A DNA stretch of 41,347 nt from RGDT01 sp964630925 (GCA_964630925.1 CAZVZK010000087.1:1-41347), one strand, 5' to 3'; counted from the first letter of the stretch, positions 14,910-22,285 are shown. Notes: a model not told the origin generated them from the letters alone. Numbers and translations: made by a program.

Positions 14910-14957
14910 CGCCCCGCCCACCCTCACCATCGATCCACACCAGGAAGGTCCCATCTG

Positions 14958-16217
14958 ATGGCCATCAGCAGCTCTCTGTTCTCCGGCGTGTCGGGCCTCC
15001 GCGTCAACCAGACCCTTCTGGATGTCGTCGGTAACAACCTGGCGAACTCAAACACCCACGGCTACAAGGCCCAGCGTGTCGAGTTCGAGGACCTCATCTA
15101 CCAGACCCTCAACCCCGGCTCCGCCGCCGGCCCACAGTTCGGCGGCACCAACCCCGATCAGATCGGCTACGGCGCCACCGTCAGCTCCATCGACTCGCGG
15201 ATGTCACAGGGCGCGCTGCAGCCAACGGGCCGCCCACTCGACGTCGGCATCCAGGGCACCGGCTTCTTCGTCGTTTCCAACGGCCAGCAGGAATACTACA
15301 CCCGCGCCGGCTCCTTCTCGCTCGACGACCTCGGCTACGTCGTCAACGCCGACGGCCTCCGCCTCCAGCGCACCGGCACCGTCGGCGAGGGGTCGGCCAC
15401 CACCCCCACCTTCCAGACCCCCGCCAGCAACGACATCCAGATCCCCCTCGGCGTCGGCATCCCCGGCACGCCCACCGCCAACGTGGACCTCCGCGGCAAC
15501 CTCTCCGCCGCCCTCGCCGTCGGCGACACCTTCTCCACCGGCATCCAGGTCTACGACACCCAGGGCTCCGAACACCTCCTCACCCTGACGTTCACCAAGA
15601 CGGCGCCCAACACCTTCAGCATGGCCGCCGCCGTCCCCGGCGGCACCGTCACCGGCACGCCCGTCGCGGGCATCGCCTTCAACGCCGACGGCACCCTCAA
15701 CACCCCGGCGTCCGCCGCCCTCACCCTGGCCTTCCCCCCCGGCCTGCCCGCCGCCCAGGCGGTGACGATCAACCTGGGCACCCCCGGCCAGGGCGACGGC
15801 CTGACACAGTTCGGCGGCGGATCCTCGGCGGCGGCCATCAGCCAGGACGGCGCCTCGTCCGCCTCCCTCGTCAGCTACAACATCGACAAGGACGGCACCA
15901 TCCAGGGCCTGTTCACCAACGGCCGCAAGCTCGCCCTCGCCCAGGTCAGCCTGGCCAACTTCGCCAACGAGGGCGGCCTCCTCCGCGAGGGGAACAACCT
16001 CTTCAGCTCGAGCACCGCCTCCGGCCAGCCCCAAATCGGCACCCCCGGCTCGGGCCGCCTCGGCGTCCTCCAGTCCGGCGCGCTCGAAGGGTCGAATGTG
16101 GACATGAGCAGCGAATTCACCCAGCTCATCATCGCCCAGCGTGCCTACCAGATGAACGCCCAGAGCATCACCGTGAGCAGCGAGGTCCTCCAGCAGCTCG
16201 CCAACATCGTCCGCTGA
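14958..16217 (+). CDS. flgE: Flagellar hook protein FlgE
   Basis: A 419-residue FlgE, the main hook subunit. The N-terminal rod/hook motif is present (FSGVSGLRVNQTLLDVVGNN, then LANSNTHGYKAQRVEFEDL), as are the hook-family GTGFFVV segment (ASIQGTGFF-type, here GIQGTGFFVV) and the C-terminal helix (EFTQLIIAQRAYQMNAQ, then SSEVLQQLANIVR). The middle (about 150-320) is rich in Gly, Thr, Ala and Asp, as expected for the exposed D1/D2 domains. It is exported by the flagellar type III apparatus without a signal peptide. AGGA lies near the ATG. It ends 10 nt before the convergent fliO-like gene. Confidence 0.96.
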   Translation: MAISSSLFSGVSGLRVNQTLLDVVGNNLANSNTHGYKAQRVEFEDLIYQTLNPGSAAGPQFGGTNPDQIGYGATVSSIDSRMSQGALQPTGRPLDVGIQGTGFFVVSNGQQEYYTRAGSFSLDDLGYVVNADGLRLQRTGTVGEGSATTPTFQTPASNDIQIPLGVGIPGTPTANVDLRGNLSAALAVGDTFSTGIQVYDTQGSEHLLTLTFTKTAPNTFSMAAAVPGGTVTGTPVAGIAFNADGTLNTPASAALTLAFPPGLPAAQAVTINLGTPGQGDGLTQFGGGSSAAAISQDGASSASLVSYNIDKDGTIQGLFTNGRKLALAQVSLANFANEGGLLREGNNLFSSSTASGQPQIGTPGSGRLGVLQSGALEGSNVDMSSEFTQLIIAQRAYQMNAQSITVSSEVLQQLANIVR

Positions 16218-16227
16218 GCCGGGCCGC

Positions 16228-16716
16228 TCACGCGGACCGCCGCGCCGCCGCCGGCACGTCGGGGGCGGGGGGTGTCTCCGGGCCGCCCTCCTCGCCCTCG
16301 CCCTCCTCGCCGTCCTGATCGAGGACCTGGTCGAACGTCTGATTCAGGGCGTGCATCACCTTCAGCCCCGAGGCGTCGATGCCCACGAGGAAATGCCCCT
16401 GATCGACCTGGAGCAGGTGCAGCGAGCAGCCGCCGCCCAGCGACACCTCCTCCACCACCGCCATCGGGACGGCGTCGCCCTCCCCCGCCGTGGCCGCCGG
16501 CAGCCGCCGCGCCCACCAGATCACCGCCCCGGCCACGCCCACCGTCAGCAGCGCCATCAGCCCCAGACGCCCGCCCAGCTCGGCGGCGCCCGGCGACTCC
16601 GGCCACGCCGGCGGCCTGTACTCCTCGGCGCCCGCCTTGCCCGGCGCGTCGGCCCCCCACGCCGGCACGGACGCCAACGTCAGGGCGAGGGCCACGGCCA
16701 CGGCCCGCCGGGTCAT
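16228..16716 (-). CDS. FliO-like flagellar protein (first of two)
   Basis: A 162-residue protein with a cleavable-looking signal (RAVAVALALTLASVPAWGAD), one membrane helix (LGLMALLTVGVAGAVIWWA) and a short cytoplasmic domain of FliO type (MAVVEEVSLGGGCSLHLLQV, then HFLVGIDASGLKVM). FliO helps assemble the FliP-FliR export gate. The acidic C-terminus (about 130-150) is unusual. It is the last gene of fliL-fliM-fliN-fliO-like, coupled to fliN by ATGA. This position after fliN is the classical FliO place, yet a second FliO-like gene precedes fliP at 21073, so the division of labour is unclear. Confidence 0.82.
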   Translation of the reverse strand: MTRRAVAVALALTLASVPAWGADAPGKAGAEEYRPPAWPESPGAAELGGRLGLMALLTVGVAGAVIWWARRLPAATAGEGDAVPMAVVEEVSLGGGCSLHLLQVDQGHFLVGIDASGLKVMHALNQTFDQVLDQDGEEGEGEEGGPETPPAPDVPAAARRSA

Positions 16717-17138
16717 GGCTTGCCGCCCCCCTTCTGCGGACGCGGGTTCAGCACCTCCTTGATGCGGACGGCGAAGCGGCCATCGATGACCACCACCTCG
16801 CCGCGCGCGAACACCGTCCCGCACACGATGAGGTCCACGGGCTGGCTCACCTCGCGGTTCAGTTCGACCACCGAGCCCGGCGCCAGCTCGAGGATCTTGC
16901 TGATCGGCAGCGACGTGTGCCCCAGCTCGGCCTGCACGGTCAGCGGCACGTCGAGGAGGAAGTCCAGCGGCAGGCCCGCCCCGCGGCCGGCGGCCGGGTT
17001 GAGCTGGAGGAAGTCCGCCACGCGCGTGACGACCTCGGCCGACGGCCCGCGCGGCGCGTCGGCCTCGCCCAGTCGCTGGAGCGCTTCGCGGATGGAGGGG
17101 ATCGAGCCCGGCTCGGCCGCCGCGGATGTCGGGGTCAT
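16713..17138 (-). CDS. fliN: Flagellar motor switch protein FliN
   Basis: A 141-residue FliN, a component of the cytoplasmic C-ring that sets rotation direction and helps dock the export ATPase complex. The C-terminal SpoA domain (about 58-132) is clear: LLDVPLTVQAELGHTSLPIS, then KILELAPGSVVELNREVSQP, and VDLIVCGTVFARGEVVVID followed by FAVRIKEVL. The N-terminal 55 residues are polar and include a helix (SAEVVTRVADFLQL). It overlaps fliM upstream and the fliO-like gene downstream, each as ATGA, so the block is one tightly coupled transcript. Confidence 0.96.
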   Translation of the reverse strand: MTPTSAAAEPGSIPSIREALQRLGEADAPRGPSAEVVTRVADFLQLNPAAGRGAGLPLDFLLDVPLTVQAELGHTSLPISKILELAPGSVVELNREVSQPVDLIVCGTVFARGEVVVIDGRFAVRIKEVLNPRPQKGGGKP

Positions 17139-17992
17139 GGCTTGCCCTCGATGTGGCTGTGGATGGCCACGGCCTGCCGTCTCCCGCAGGCGCCGGGCCA
17201 GACGAGGAACTTGGGGCGCCCGGCCACGCAGGCCGGAAGCGGCCTGCCGATCGGCTGGTCGAGAAGGAGCACGTCACCCGGTTGCAGGGCGGCGAGGCGG
17301 GACAGCGGCAGGCCCACGGTCCCGAGGTGGACCGTCAGGTCGAGCCCCAGGTCCATGAGCACGGCCACACGCTCCTCGCGGCTGGGGGGCGCCGGGGCGG
17401 CCTCCTTCTCGGCCAGGGTGGCGACCCACCCGTCGCGCGGGATCATCCACCACCAATCCCACTCCCCGAGGGGGCTGAGGACCTGGAAATGGAGGGTGAG
17501 CAGCGCCGTCTTCGGCAGGTACGCCGGCCCGCCCTGCGCCGCCTCCCGGACGGGGGCGTCGAGCACGAGCCTGTCGGGCAGGGGCCAGGTGAGCTGGAGC
17601 GGGTCGAGGAACCACTGCCTCGCGATGGCCTCGGCCACGTCGTCCTCGATGACGGTCAGGGGCCGGTCGAGATCGACGCCGGCCAACTGCTCCCCGAGGA
17701 GCCCGCCGACGAGGGCGGCCAGCAGCGGCCTGGAGACGGCCAGGACGGAGAGGTCGGACGACCCGGAGCGGGTGGCCCGATAGCGGATGACGTTCTCGGG
17801 CAGTGAGTCGGCGACGGCGTCGGCCCAGCGGACCTCGACGGAGCGCGGCTCGACCTGCGGGGCGAAGGGGATCCGCGCCGACCAGGCGCGCCCGGCCCGT
17901 ACGCCCGCGAGCCTGGCCCACTCGGCCAGGGCGGCGCCCAGCGTCGCGGGGAGCTGGGCGGGCTTCCGGAAGTCGAAGGGGCGTTGGGTCAT
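17135..17992 (-). CDS. fliM: Flagellar motor switch protein FliM lacking the N-terminal CheY-binding peptide
   Basis: A 285-residue FliM. The middle domain (about 30-200) includes PENVIRYRATRSGSSDLSVL, PLLAALVGGLLGEQLAG and LTVIEDDVAEAIARQWF. The C-terminal SpoA-like domain includes VLMDLGLDLTVHLGTVGLPL and RLAALQPGDVLLLDQPI. FliM normally begins with about 30 residues carrying an LSQxEIDALL-type peptide that binds phospho-CheY. Here the protein opens directly at the PFDFRKP segment that normally follows it. The start is fixed by an ATGA overlap with fliL (17992-17989), and upstream in-frame sequence is only a shadow of fliL. The length is about 40 residues below usual. Confidence 0.9.
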   Translation of the reverse strand: MTQRPFDFRKPAQLPATLGAALAEWARLAGVRAGRAWSARIPFAPQVEPRSVEVRWADAVADSLPENVIRYRATRSGSSDLSVLAVSRPLLAALVGGLLGEQLAGVDLDRPLTVIEDDVAEAIARQWFLDPLQLTWPLPDRLVLDAPVREAAQGGPAYLPKTALLTLHFQVLSPLGEWDWWWMIPRDGWVATLAEKEAAPAPPSREERVAVLMDLGLDLTVHLGTVGLPLSRLAALQPGDVLLLDQPIGRPLPACVAGRPKFLVWPGACGRRQAVAIHSHIEGKP

Positions 17993-18591
17993 TGGACCAC
18001 GAATTCCTCGAACAGCACGTCGCGTAGGGAGCCCGTCGCCTCGGGGTCGAGGTCGTGGGAGAACCGGTCCAGGATCTCGCGGCGGATGCGGTTGATGGAG
18101 GCGCGGCCGGTCACGTCGCGCAGCGTCTTGTCCGACAGGTGGGCGATGAGCCAGTTCCGCAGGGTCGCCTTGCCCTCCTCGACCTTCTCCTCCAGGGCGT
18201 GGGCGCCCTTCGGGGTGCCCACCAGGATGACCTTCACACGCAGGTACCGCGTCAGCCGCCCCTCGGCCAGGTTCACGATCACCTCGCCGAACGGGATGTA
18301 CGCGTCGTGGCCGGACTTCTTCGCCGCCGGCGCCCCGTGGCCGCCACCGTGCCCGCCCCCCTGCTTCGCGCCGTGGCCACCGGCCTTCGCGCCGTGGCCG
18401 GACCCGTGCCCGGCCGCCTTGGGGGCCGGGGCGTGGTCGTCCTCGTGGTCCGCGGTCTTCGTCGCGCCCTGCAACAGGAGGGGGGAGGCGGCGCCAGCGC
18501 CGATGCTGCACACCGCCACGACGACGATGATGATCCAGGTCTTCGATCCCCCGGAGGCGGGGGGCGGCGTGGCGGCGGCGGGCTCGGACAT
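17989..18591 (-). CDS. fliL: Flagellar basal-body protein FliL with His/Gly-rich linker
   Basis: A 200-residue FliL, a single-pass inner-membrane protein that surrounds or stabilises the stator. The membrane helix is near 18-40 (WIIIVVVAVCSIGAGAA). A linker of about 45 residues follows, dominated by His, Gly, Ala and Lys (repeated GHG/GGHGAK units). The stomatin-like periplasmic domain comes next, with IPFGEVIVNLAEGRLTRYLR, VILVGTPKGA and the C-terminal INRIRREILDRF. I use the ATG at 18591, with GGAG about 9 nt upstream, rather than TTG at 18597. It heads the fliL-fliM-fliN-fliO-like unit. Confidence 0.9.
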   Translation of the reverse strand: MSEPAAATPPPASGGSKTWIIIVVVAVCSIGAGAASPLLLQGATKTADHEDDHAPAPKAAGHGSGHGAKAGGHGAKQGGGHGGGHGAPAAKKSGHDAYIPFGEVIVNLAEGRLTRYLRVKVILVGTPKGAHALEEKVEEGKATLRNWLIAHLSDKTLRDVTGRASINRIRREILDRFSHDLDPEATGSLRDVLFEEFVVQ

Positions 18592-18716
18592 TGTCAACTT
18601 CTCCGGGGATGTCGGCGGGCTGAGAACCGCTCAAGCATAGCACCGCCCCGGTGACGACGCATGACGGACGGAGGACGGATCTCACGAACTAGGGGGGTGA
18701 GGGTAACAGAGGCCGC

Positions 18717-18745
18717 TGGGAATTACAAGCGGACTTGAATTCCCA
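18717..18745. promoter_or_regulatory. Near-perfect palindrome between divergent fliL and flgB units
   Basis: TGGGAATT-A-CAAG, CGGA, CTTG-AATTCCCA forms a 12-bp inverted repeat with one extra base and a 4-nt centre. It lies 126 nt before the fliL start and 67 nt before the flgB start, in a locally A/T-richer patch. This position suits an operator read by a flagellar regulator controlling both units. Confidence 0.55.
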
Positions 18746-18811
18746 CGCGCCCGCAGGAGGATTCGGCACGTCCGCTGAGCTCCGCCGGCCGGAATAGCCG
18801 ATACAACCGTC

Positions 18812-19171
18812 ATGACCGCACCCTCATCCGATGTCGCGATTCTGAGCCGGATCCTCGACGCCTCCAGCCTGCGTCACCTGGTCATCAGCCAGAACATCGC
18901 CAACGTGAACACGCCTGGGTATCAGCGGCAGCAGGTCGTCTTCGAGGAGGTGCTGGCCGGCCACCTCCAATCCGGCGCGCCCGACGCCGCCCTCTCCGTC
19001 CGCCCGGCCGTGGTGACCGCCGATAGCGCCACGACGCGGGCCGACGGCAACGGCGTCACGCTGGAGCAGGAGATGATGGAGCTGAACAAGAACGCGCTGC
19101 TGCACAACGCCGCCGCCCAGCTCCTGGCCTCGCAGCTCGCCACGCTCCGCTCCGCGATCACCGGACGATGA
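18812..19171 (+). CDS. flgB: Flagellar proximal rod protein FlgB
   Basis: A 119-residue FlgB, the subunit at the base of the rod, exported by the type III apparatus. The rod-family N-terminus is present (SLRHLVISQNIANVNTPGYQ), as is the C-terminal helix (LEQEMMELNKNALLHNAAAQ, then LLASQLATLRSAITG). There is no signal peptide. The ribosome binding site is weak and the sequence GCCGATAC lies 7 nt before the ATG. flgC follows 18 nt later. Confidence 0.95.
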   Translation: MTAPSSDVAILSRILDASSLRHLVISQNIANVNTPGYQRQQVVFEEVLAGHLQSGAPDAALSVRPAVVTADSATTRADGNGVTLEQEMMELNKNALLHNAAAQLLASQLATLRSAITGR

Positions 19172-19189
19172 CGAGGGAGGGCCTCCGCC

Positions 19190-19603
19190 ATGAGCTTCGG
19201 CAACCTGTTCCCCGCCGCGGGCATCAGCGCCTCGGCGCTGTCGGCGGAACGGCTCCGTATGGAGGTGACGGCGAACAACATCGCCAACGCCTTCTCCACA
19301 CGCACCAGCGAGGGCGGCCCCTTCCGCCGCCAGGACGTGGTCTTCTCGGCGGTGATGGAGCGGGGCGGCCTCGGCGGCGTCGAGGTCGCCGACGTCGTCG
19401 ATGACGAGAGCCCGTTCCCCGTCGTCTCCATGCCGGGCCACCCCGACGCCGACGCCCAGGGCAACGTCCGCCTCCCCAACGTTCAACTGCCGCTGGAGAT
19501 GGTCAACCTGGTGACGGCCAGCCGCGCGTACGAGGCCAACGTCCGGGCGGCCCAGTCCTTCATCCAGATGAGCCAGCAGGCCCTGACCATCCTCCGCGCG
19601 TGA
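19190..19603 (+). CDS. flgC: Flagellar proximal rod protein FlgC
   Basis: A 137-residue FlgC, a rod subunit. Diagnostic segments are the N-terminal GISASALSAERLRMEVTANN, then IANAFSTRTSEGGPFRRQDV, and the C-terminal LPNVQLPLEMVNLVTASRAY, then EANVRAAQSFIQMSQQALTI. AGGGAGG lies 8-10 nt before the ATG. In most bacteria fliE follows directly, but here a 225-nt non-coding stretch with hairpins follows and then fliJ. Confidence 0.96.
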   Translation: MSFGNLFPAAGISASALSAERLRMEVTANNIANAFSTRTSEGGPFRRQDVVFSAVMERGGLGGVEVADVVDDESPFPVVSMPGHPDADAQGNVRLPNVQLPLEMVNLVTASRAYEANVRAAQSFIQMSQQALTILRA

Positions 19604-19605
19604 CG

Positions 19606-19731
19606 CCCCCCTTGAAAGGGGTGGGCTGCGAGCCGGGCCCCCCTCGAAGGGGGCTGAACAGCCTGTCAACGCCCGCCTTCTGGCCCCTCCAGTGCTCTCG
19701 CTCTATCGCCCACCTCTTTCAGGGGTGGGCG
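19606..19731 (+). terminator. Three hairpins after flgC
   Basis: CCCCT-TGAA-AGGGG lies 5 nt after the stop (19608-19621). GCCCCC-loop-GGGGGC follows at 19637-19654. CGCCCACC (19707-19714) pairs with GGTGGGCG (19724-19731). None has a long T-tract, so termination here may be factor-assisted. A separate promoter for fliJ lies downstream, which supports a transcription break. Confidence 0.5.
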
Positions 19732-19773
19732 ACTGCCGTGCCCCGGCCGCACCCACGCACCACCCGGTTGCCA

Positions 19774-19802
19774 TTGACCCCCTCCGGGGTGTCCGGTACG
19801 AT
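19774..19802 (+). promoter_or_regulatory. Sigma-70-type promoter of the fliJ-flhB unit
   Basis: TTGACC (19774-19779), a 17-nt spacer and TACGAT (19797-19802). Expected initiation near 19809 leaves a leader of about 20 nt with GGAG (19815-19818) 10 nt before the TTG start. This is among the best promoter matches in the window. Confidence 0.65.
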
Positions 19803-19828
19803 CCGGGCCGCTTCGGAGTGCCCCACCC

Positions 19829-20278
19829 TTGAGAACATTCCGGTTCAGCCTTGCCGCCCTCCTGCGGGTCAAGGAGCTGCGTGAACGCCTGGCCGAGGGC
19901 CGGGTCTACACCGCACGCGGGGCCGTCACGTCCTGTGAGGAGCGCCTCGCCCGGCTCCAGCGGTCGCTGGCCGAGCTGGCCGCCCGCCTGGAGACGGTCC
20001 AGCCGGACGGGTGGGCGGCGGCCTTCGAGCAGTCCTCGCGTCTCGACGCCGCCATCCGGCGCGCCGAGGGGGAGCTGGCGGAGGCGGAGGCGGCCCTGCG
20101 TCAGGCCGAGGCGGAGAGGTCCGCCCTCGCCAGGGAGGCGGAGGCCCTGGAGACGTTGCGGCGGGAGCAGCTCGGGCTGCACCGCAAGGAGTGCCAGCGT
20201 GCCGAGCAGGAGCGGCTCGACGAGATCGGGCTGCGTCGGTGGAGTCAGGATCCGCGGCAGGGTGAGGACGCCCAGTGA
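19829..20278 (+). CDS. fliJ: Flagellar export protein FliJ-like
   Basis: A 149-residue coiled-coil protein with the FliJ-type start (RTFRFSLAALLRVKELRERL) followed by long heptad-patterned helices to the end. FliJ is the central stalk of the FliI export ATPase and also recycles chaperones. The start codon is TTG, chosen because the FliJ N-terminus begins there and GGAG precedes it. No ATG is available. The stop overlaps the next start as GTGA. FliH and FliI, its usual neighbours, are not in the window. The symbol rests on pattern and context, since coiled coils are easily mistaken. Confidence 0.82.
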   Translation: MRTFRFSLAALLRVKELRERLAEGRVYTARGAVTSCEERLARLQRSLAELAARLETVQPDGWAAAFEQSSRLDAAIRRAEGELAEAEAALRQAEAERSALAREAEALETLRREQLGLHRKECQRAEQERLDEIGLRRWSQDPRQGEDAQ

Positions 20279-21051
20279 AGAGCATCATCATTACCTGCGT
20301 CGCCGCAGGCCTCCTGTTCGCCCTGTCGGCGGCGCTCTCCCTCTACCTGACCTCCACGGGCAAGCCGGAGGCCGACCCGGCCACGGGCAAGCAGGATTCG
20401 GCCCGCAAGGCCGACAAGAAGGGGAAGAAGCCGGACGGCGAGGAGCGCGTGGAGGGTAAGAAGGACACCCCGCACACGGCTGGCCACGGCGACCCGCCCT
20501 CCCCGAAGCCGACGGACGACCCCGCCGGGTTGTTGAAGCGGCTGAACCAGCGTGCGAGCGACCTGCAGCGCCGCGAGGAGGAGGTGCAGCGCCAGGAGCA
20601 GCGTCTGCAGCTCGTGATGGACGACATCCAGGTCGAGCGCTCGGTCATGGACTCCATCCGCGCACGCCTCTCCGAAGAGCTGAAGCGCCTCGACGACAAA
20701 CGCGGGAAGATCGAGCTGGACACACGCAACCTCGACGAGCAGAAACGCGCCGTGCAGGGCCTCCTGGCCCAGCTCGAGAAGGACAAGACCGCGTTCGGCC
20801 GCGACGAGGCCAAGAACATCGGCCGCATGGCGACGATCTCCGACAGCATGCCCGCCGACAAGGCCGCCCGCATCCTGGAGCAGCTCGCCAACTCGGGCCA
20901 GATCGATACCGCCGTCAAGCTGCTCTTCGAGATGAAGGAACGCCGCGCCGCCGCGGTCCTCGCCGAGGTGACGGACGTGGTGCTCGCCGCCCGCCTGCTC
21001 GACAGGCTGCGCGGCCTGAAGCGCCCGCCCGCGCCCGCGCCGGGCACATGA
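20275..21051 (+). CDS. MotE-like / MgtE_N-type membrane coiled-coil protein
   Basis: A 258-residue protein with one N-terminal membrane helix (ITCVAAGLLFALSAALSLYL), a Lys/Pro/Asp-rich linker (about 30-85), a long coiled coil (about 88-180, NQRASDLQRREEEVQRQEQR onward) and a C-terminal helical domain (about 185-245, ISDSMPADKAARILEQLANS). This domain resembles the MgtE N-terminal/FliG-middle fold of MotE-type proteins. MotE chaperones MotC in rhizobia, and similar genes follow fliJ in many bacteria. The start codon is GTG, overlapping the fliJ stop. It is probably anchored in the inner membrane with the coiled coil periplasmic or cytosolic. Topology cannot be settled from sequence. Confidence 0.8.
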   Translation: MKSIIITCVAAGLLFALSAALSLYLTSTGKPEADPATGKQDSARKADKKGKKPDGEERVEGKKDTPHTAGHGDPPSPKPTDDPAGLLKRLNQRASDLQRREEEVQRQEQRLQLVMDDIQVERSVMDSIRARLSEELKRLDDKRGKIELDTRNLDEQKRAVQGLLAQLEKDKTAFGRDEAKNIGRMATISDSMPADKAARILEQLANSGQIDTAVKLLFEMKERRAAAVLAEVTDVVLAARLLDRLRGLKRPPAPAPGT

Positions 21052-21072
21052 CACGCAACCGGGAGGGACGCC

Positions 21073-21567
21073 GTGCTGACGACCAAGACGCCGGAGCCCT
21101 CGCGGCTCCAGATCCCGGGCTGGGCGGTGATGCTCGTCGCAGGCCTCGCCATGTTCGCCGGGCTGATCCTGCCCGGGCTCATCCGGCCGGGTGAGGAGGC
21201 TGCGTCCCTGCCGCCGGCGTCCGGCGGCCCCGCCGACGCGGCCCAGCCCGACCTGCAGGGCCGGCTCCTGCGGCTCTACGGCGCAGCGGCGGTCATCCTC
21301 GTCGTGGCGGCGGCGGGCCTCTACGCGGGGCGCCGCTGGCTGGGGGGCGTTGCCCCGCCCGCGGGACGGCGGCAGCTCGCCGTCCTGGGCGGCACCTACA
21401 TCGGCTCGCGTGTCCGCATCGTGCTGGTGCAGGCCAGGGGCCAGCGCCTCCTCGCGGGCATCGATTCCAGCGGGATGAGGATGCTCGTGCCGGTGGCGTG
21501 GGGCGCCCGTCTCCCCGAACCCGCCGCCGGCCCCGGAGATATGACCCCGATTGGGAGGGATGCCTGA
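21073..21567 (+). CDS. fliO: Flagellar biosynthetic protein FliO (second of two)
   Basis: A 164-residue protein with two hydrophobic segments (WAVMLVAGLAMFAGLILPGL near 17-36 and YGAAAVILVVAAAGLYAG near 69-87) and a FliO-type cytoplasmic part (RQLAVLGGTYIGSRVRIVLV, then RLLAGIDSSGMRMLVPV). It directly precedes fliP, the normal partner whose stability depends on FliO. The GTG start has GGGAGGGA 4-5 nt upstream. It shares the L-x-G-I-D-x-S-G-x-x-x pattern with the FliO-like protein at 16228, so the two are likely paralogues. Confidence 0.85.
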   Translation: MLTTKTPEPSRLQIPGWAVMLVAGLAMFAGLILPGLIRPGEEAASLPPASGGPADAAQPDLQGRLLRLYGAAAVILVVAAAGLYAGRRWLGGVAPPAGRRQLAVLGGTYIGSRVRIVLVQARGQRLLAGIDSSGMRMLVPVAWGARLPEPAAGPGDMTPIGRDA

Positions 21568-21568
21568 T

Positions 21569-22249
21569 ATGGCGGACGTGATCGACCTGGCGGAGAAGCT
21601 CCAGGGGGCCGGCGGGCTGTCGGGCCTGTCCGCGCCGCTGCAGACGGCGTTGTTCCTCGGGTCACTCGCCCTCATCCCCTCGGCCCTGGTGTGCCTGACC
21701 TCGTTCACGCGCATCATCATCGTCCTGTCGTTCGTGCGCAGGGCGGTGACCTCGCAGGACATCCCCCCCAACATGGTGCTGACGGGGCTGGCCCTCTACC
21801 TGACGCTGTTCACGATGGCCCCCGTGCTGGAGCAGATCAGCTCGCGGGCGCTGACGCCGTACCTCGACAAGAAGATCACCGCCGCCCAGGCCACGCGGAC
21901 GGGGCTGTCCAGCGTCCACGAGTTCATGCGCAAGCAGACGCGCAAGCGCGACCTCGCCCTGTTTCTGCACCTGTCGCAGGCCGCGCCGCCGGAGCGCCCC
22001 GAGGACACGCCGTTCCACATCCTCGCCCCGGCGTACCTCATCAGCGAGCTGAAGACGGCCTTCATCATGGGCTTCTGCCTGTACCTGCCGTTCCTGATGA
22101 TCGACCTCGTCGTGTCCAGCGTGCTGACCTCGATGGGCATGGTGCTGCTGCCGCCGGCGCAGATCGCCGCCCCCCTGAAGCTGCTCCTGTTCGTGATGGC
22201 GGACGGCTGGCACCTGGTCGCGTACACCCTGGGGATGAGCTTCCGCTGA
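21569..22249 (+). CDS. fliP: Flagellar export gate protein FliP
   Basis: A 226-residue FliP, which with FliQ and FliR forms the helical export gate in the inner membrane. Signatures are SALVCLTSFTRIIIVLSFVR, then QDIPPNMVLTGLALYLTLFT, the FHILAPAYLISELKTAFIMG segment and VLTSMGMVLLPPAQIAAPLK. No long signal peptide is apparent, unlike the enterobacterial protein. The ATG at 21569 has GGGAGGG about 10 nt upstream. An in-frame ATG at 21560 is too close to that site. It starts 1 nt after the fliO stop. Confidence 0.97.
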   Translation: MADVIDLAEKLQGAGGLSGLSAPLQTALFLGSLALIPSALVCLTSFTRIIIVLSFVRRAVTSQDIPPNMVLTGLALYLTLFTMAPVLEQISSRALTPYLDKKITAAQATRTGLSSVHEFMRKQTRKRDLALFLHLSQAAPPERPEDTPFHILAPAYLISELKTAFIMGFCLYLPFLMIDLVVSSVLTSMGMVLLPPAQIAAPLKLLLFVMADGWHLVAYTLGMSFR

Positions 22250-22285
22250 CGCCGCCCTCGTACCTCGCCCGGAAGGAGGCTCGCC

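Noticed and set aside
18797..18804. GCCGATAC before flgB, resembling a sigma-28 -10 box
   Set aside because: Seven of eight bases match the -10 element, but no TAAA-type -35 box lies at the required distance, and rod genes are not usual sigma-28 targets.
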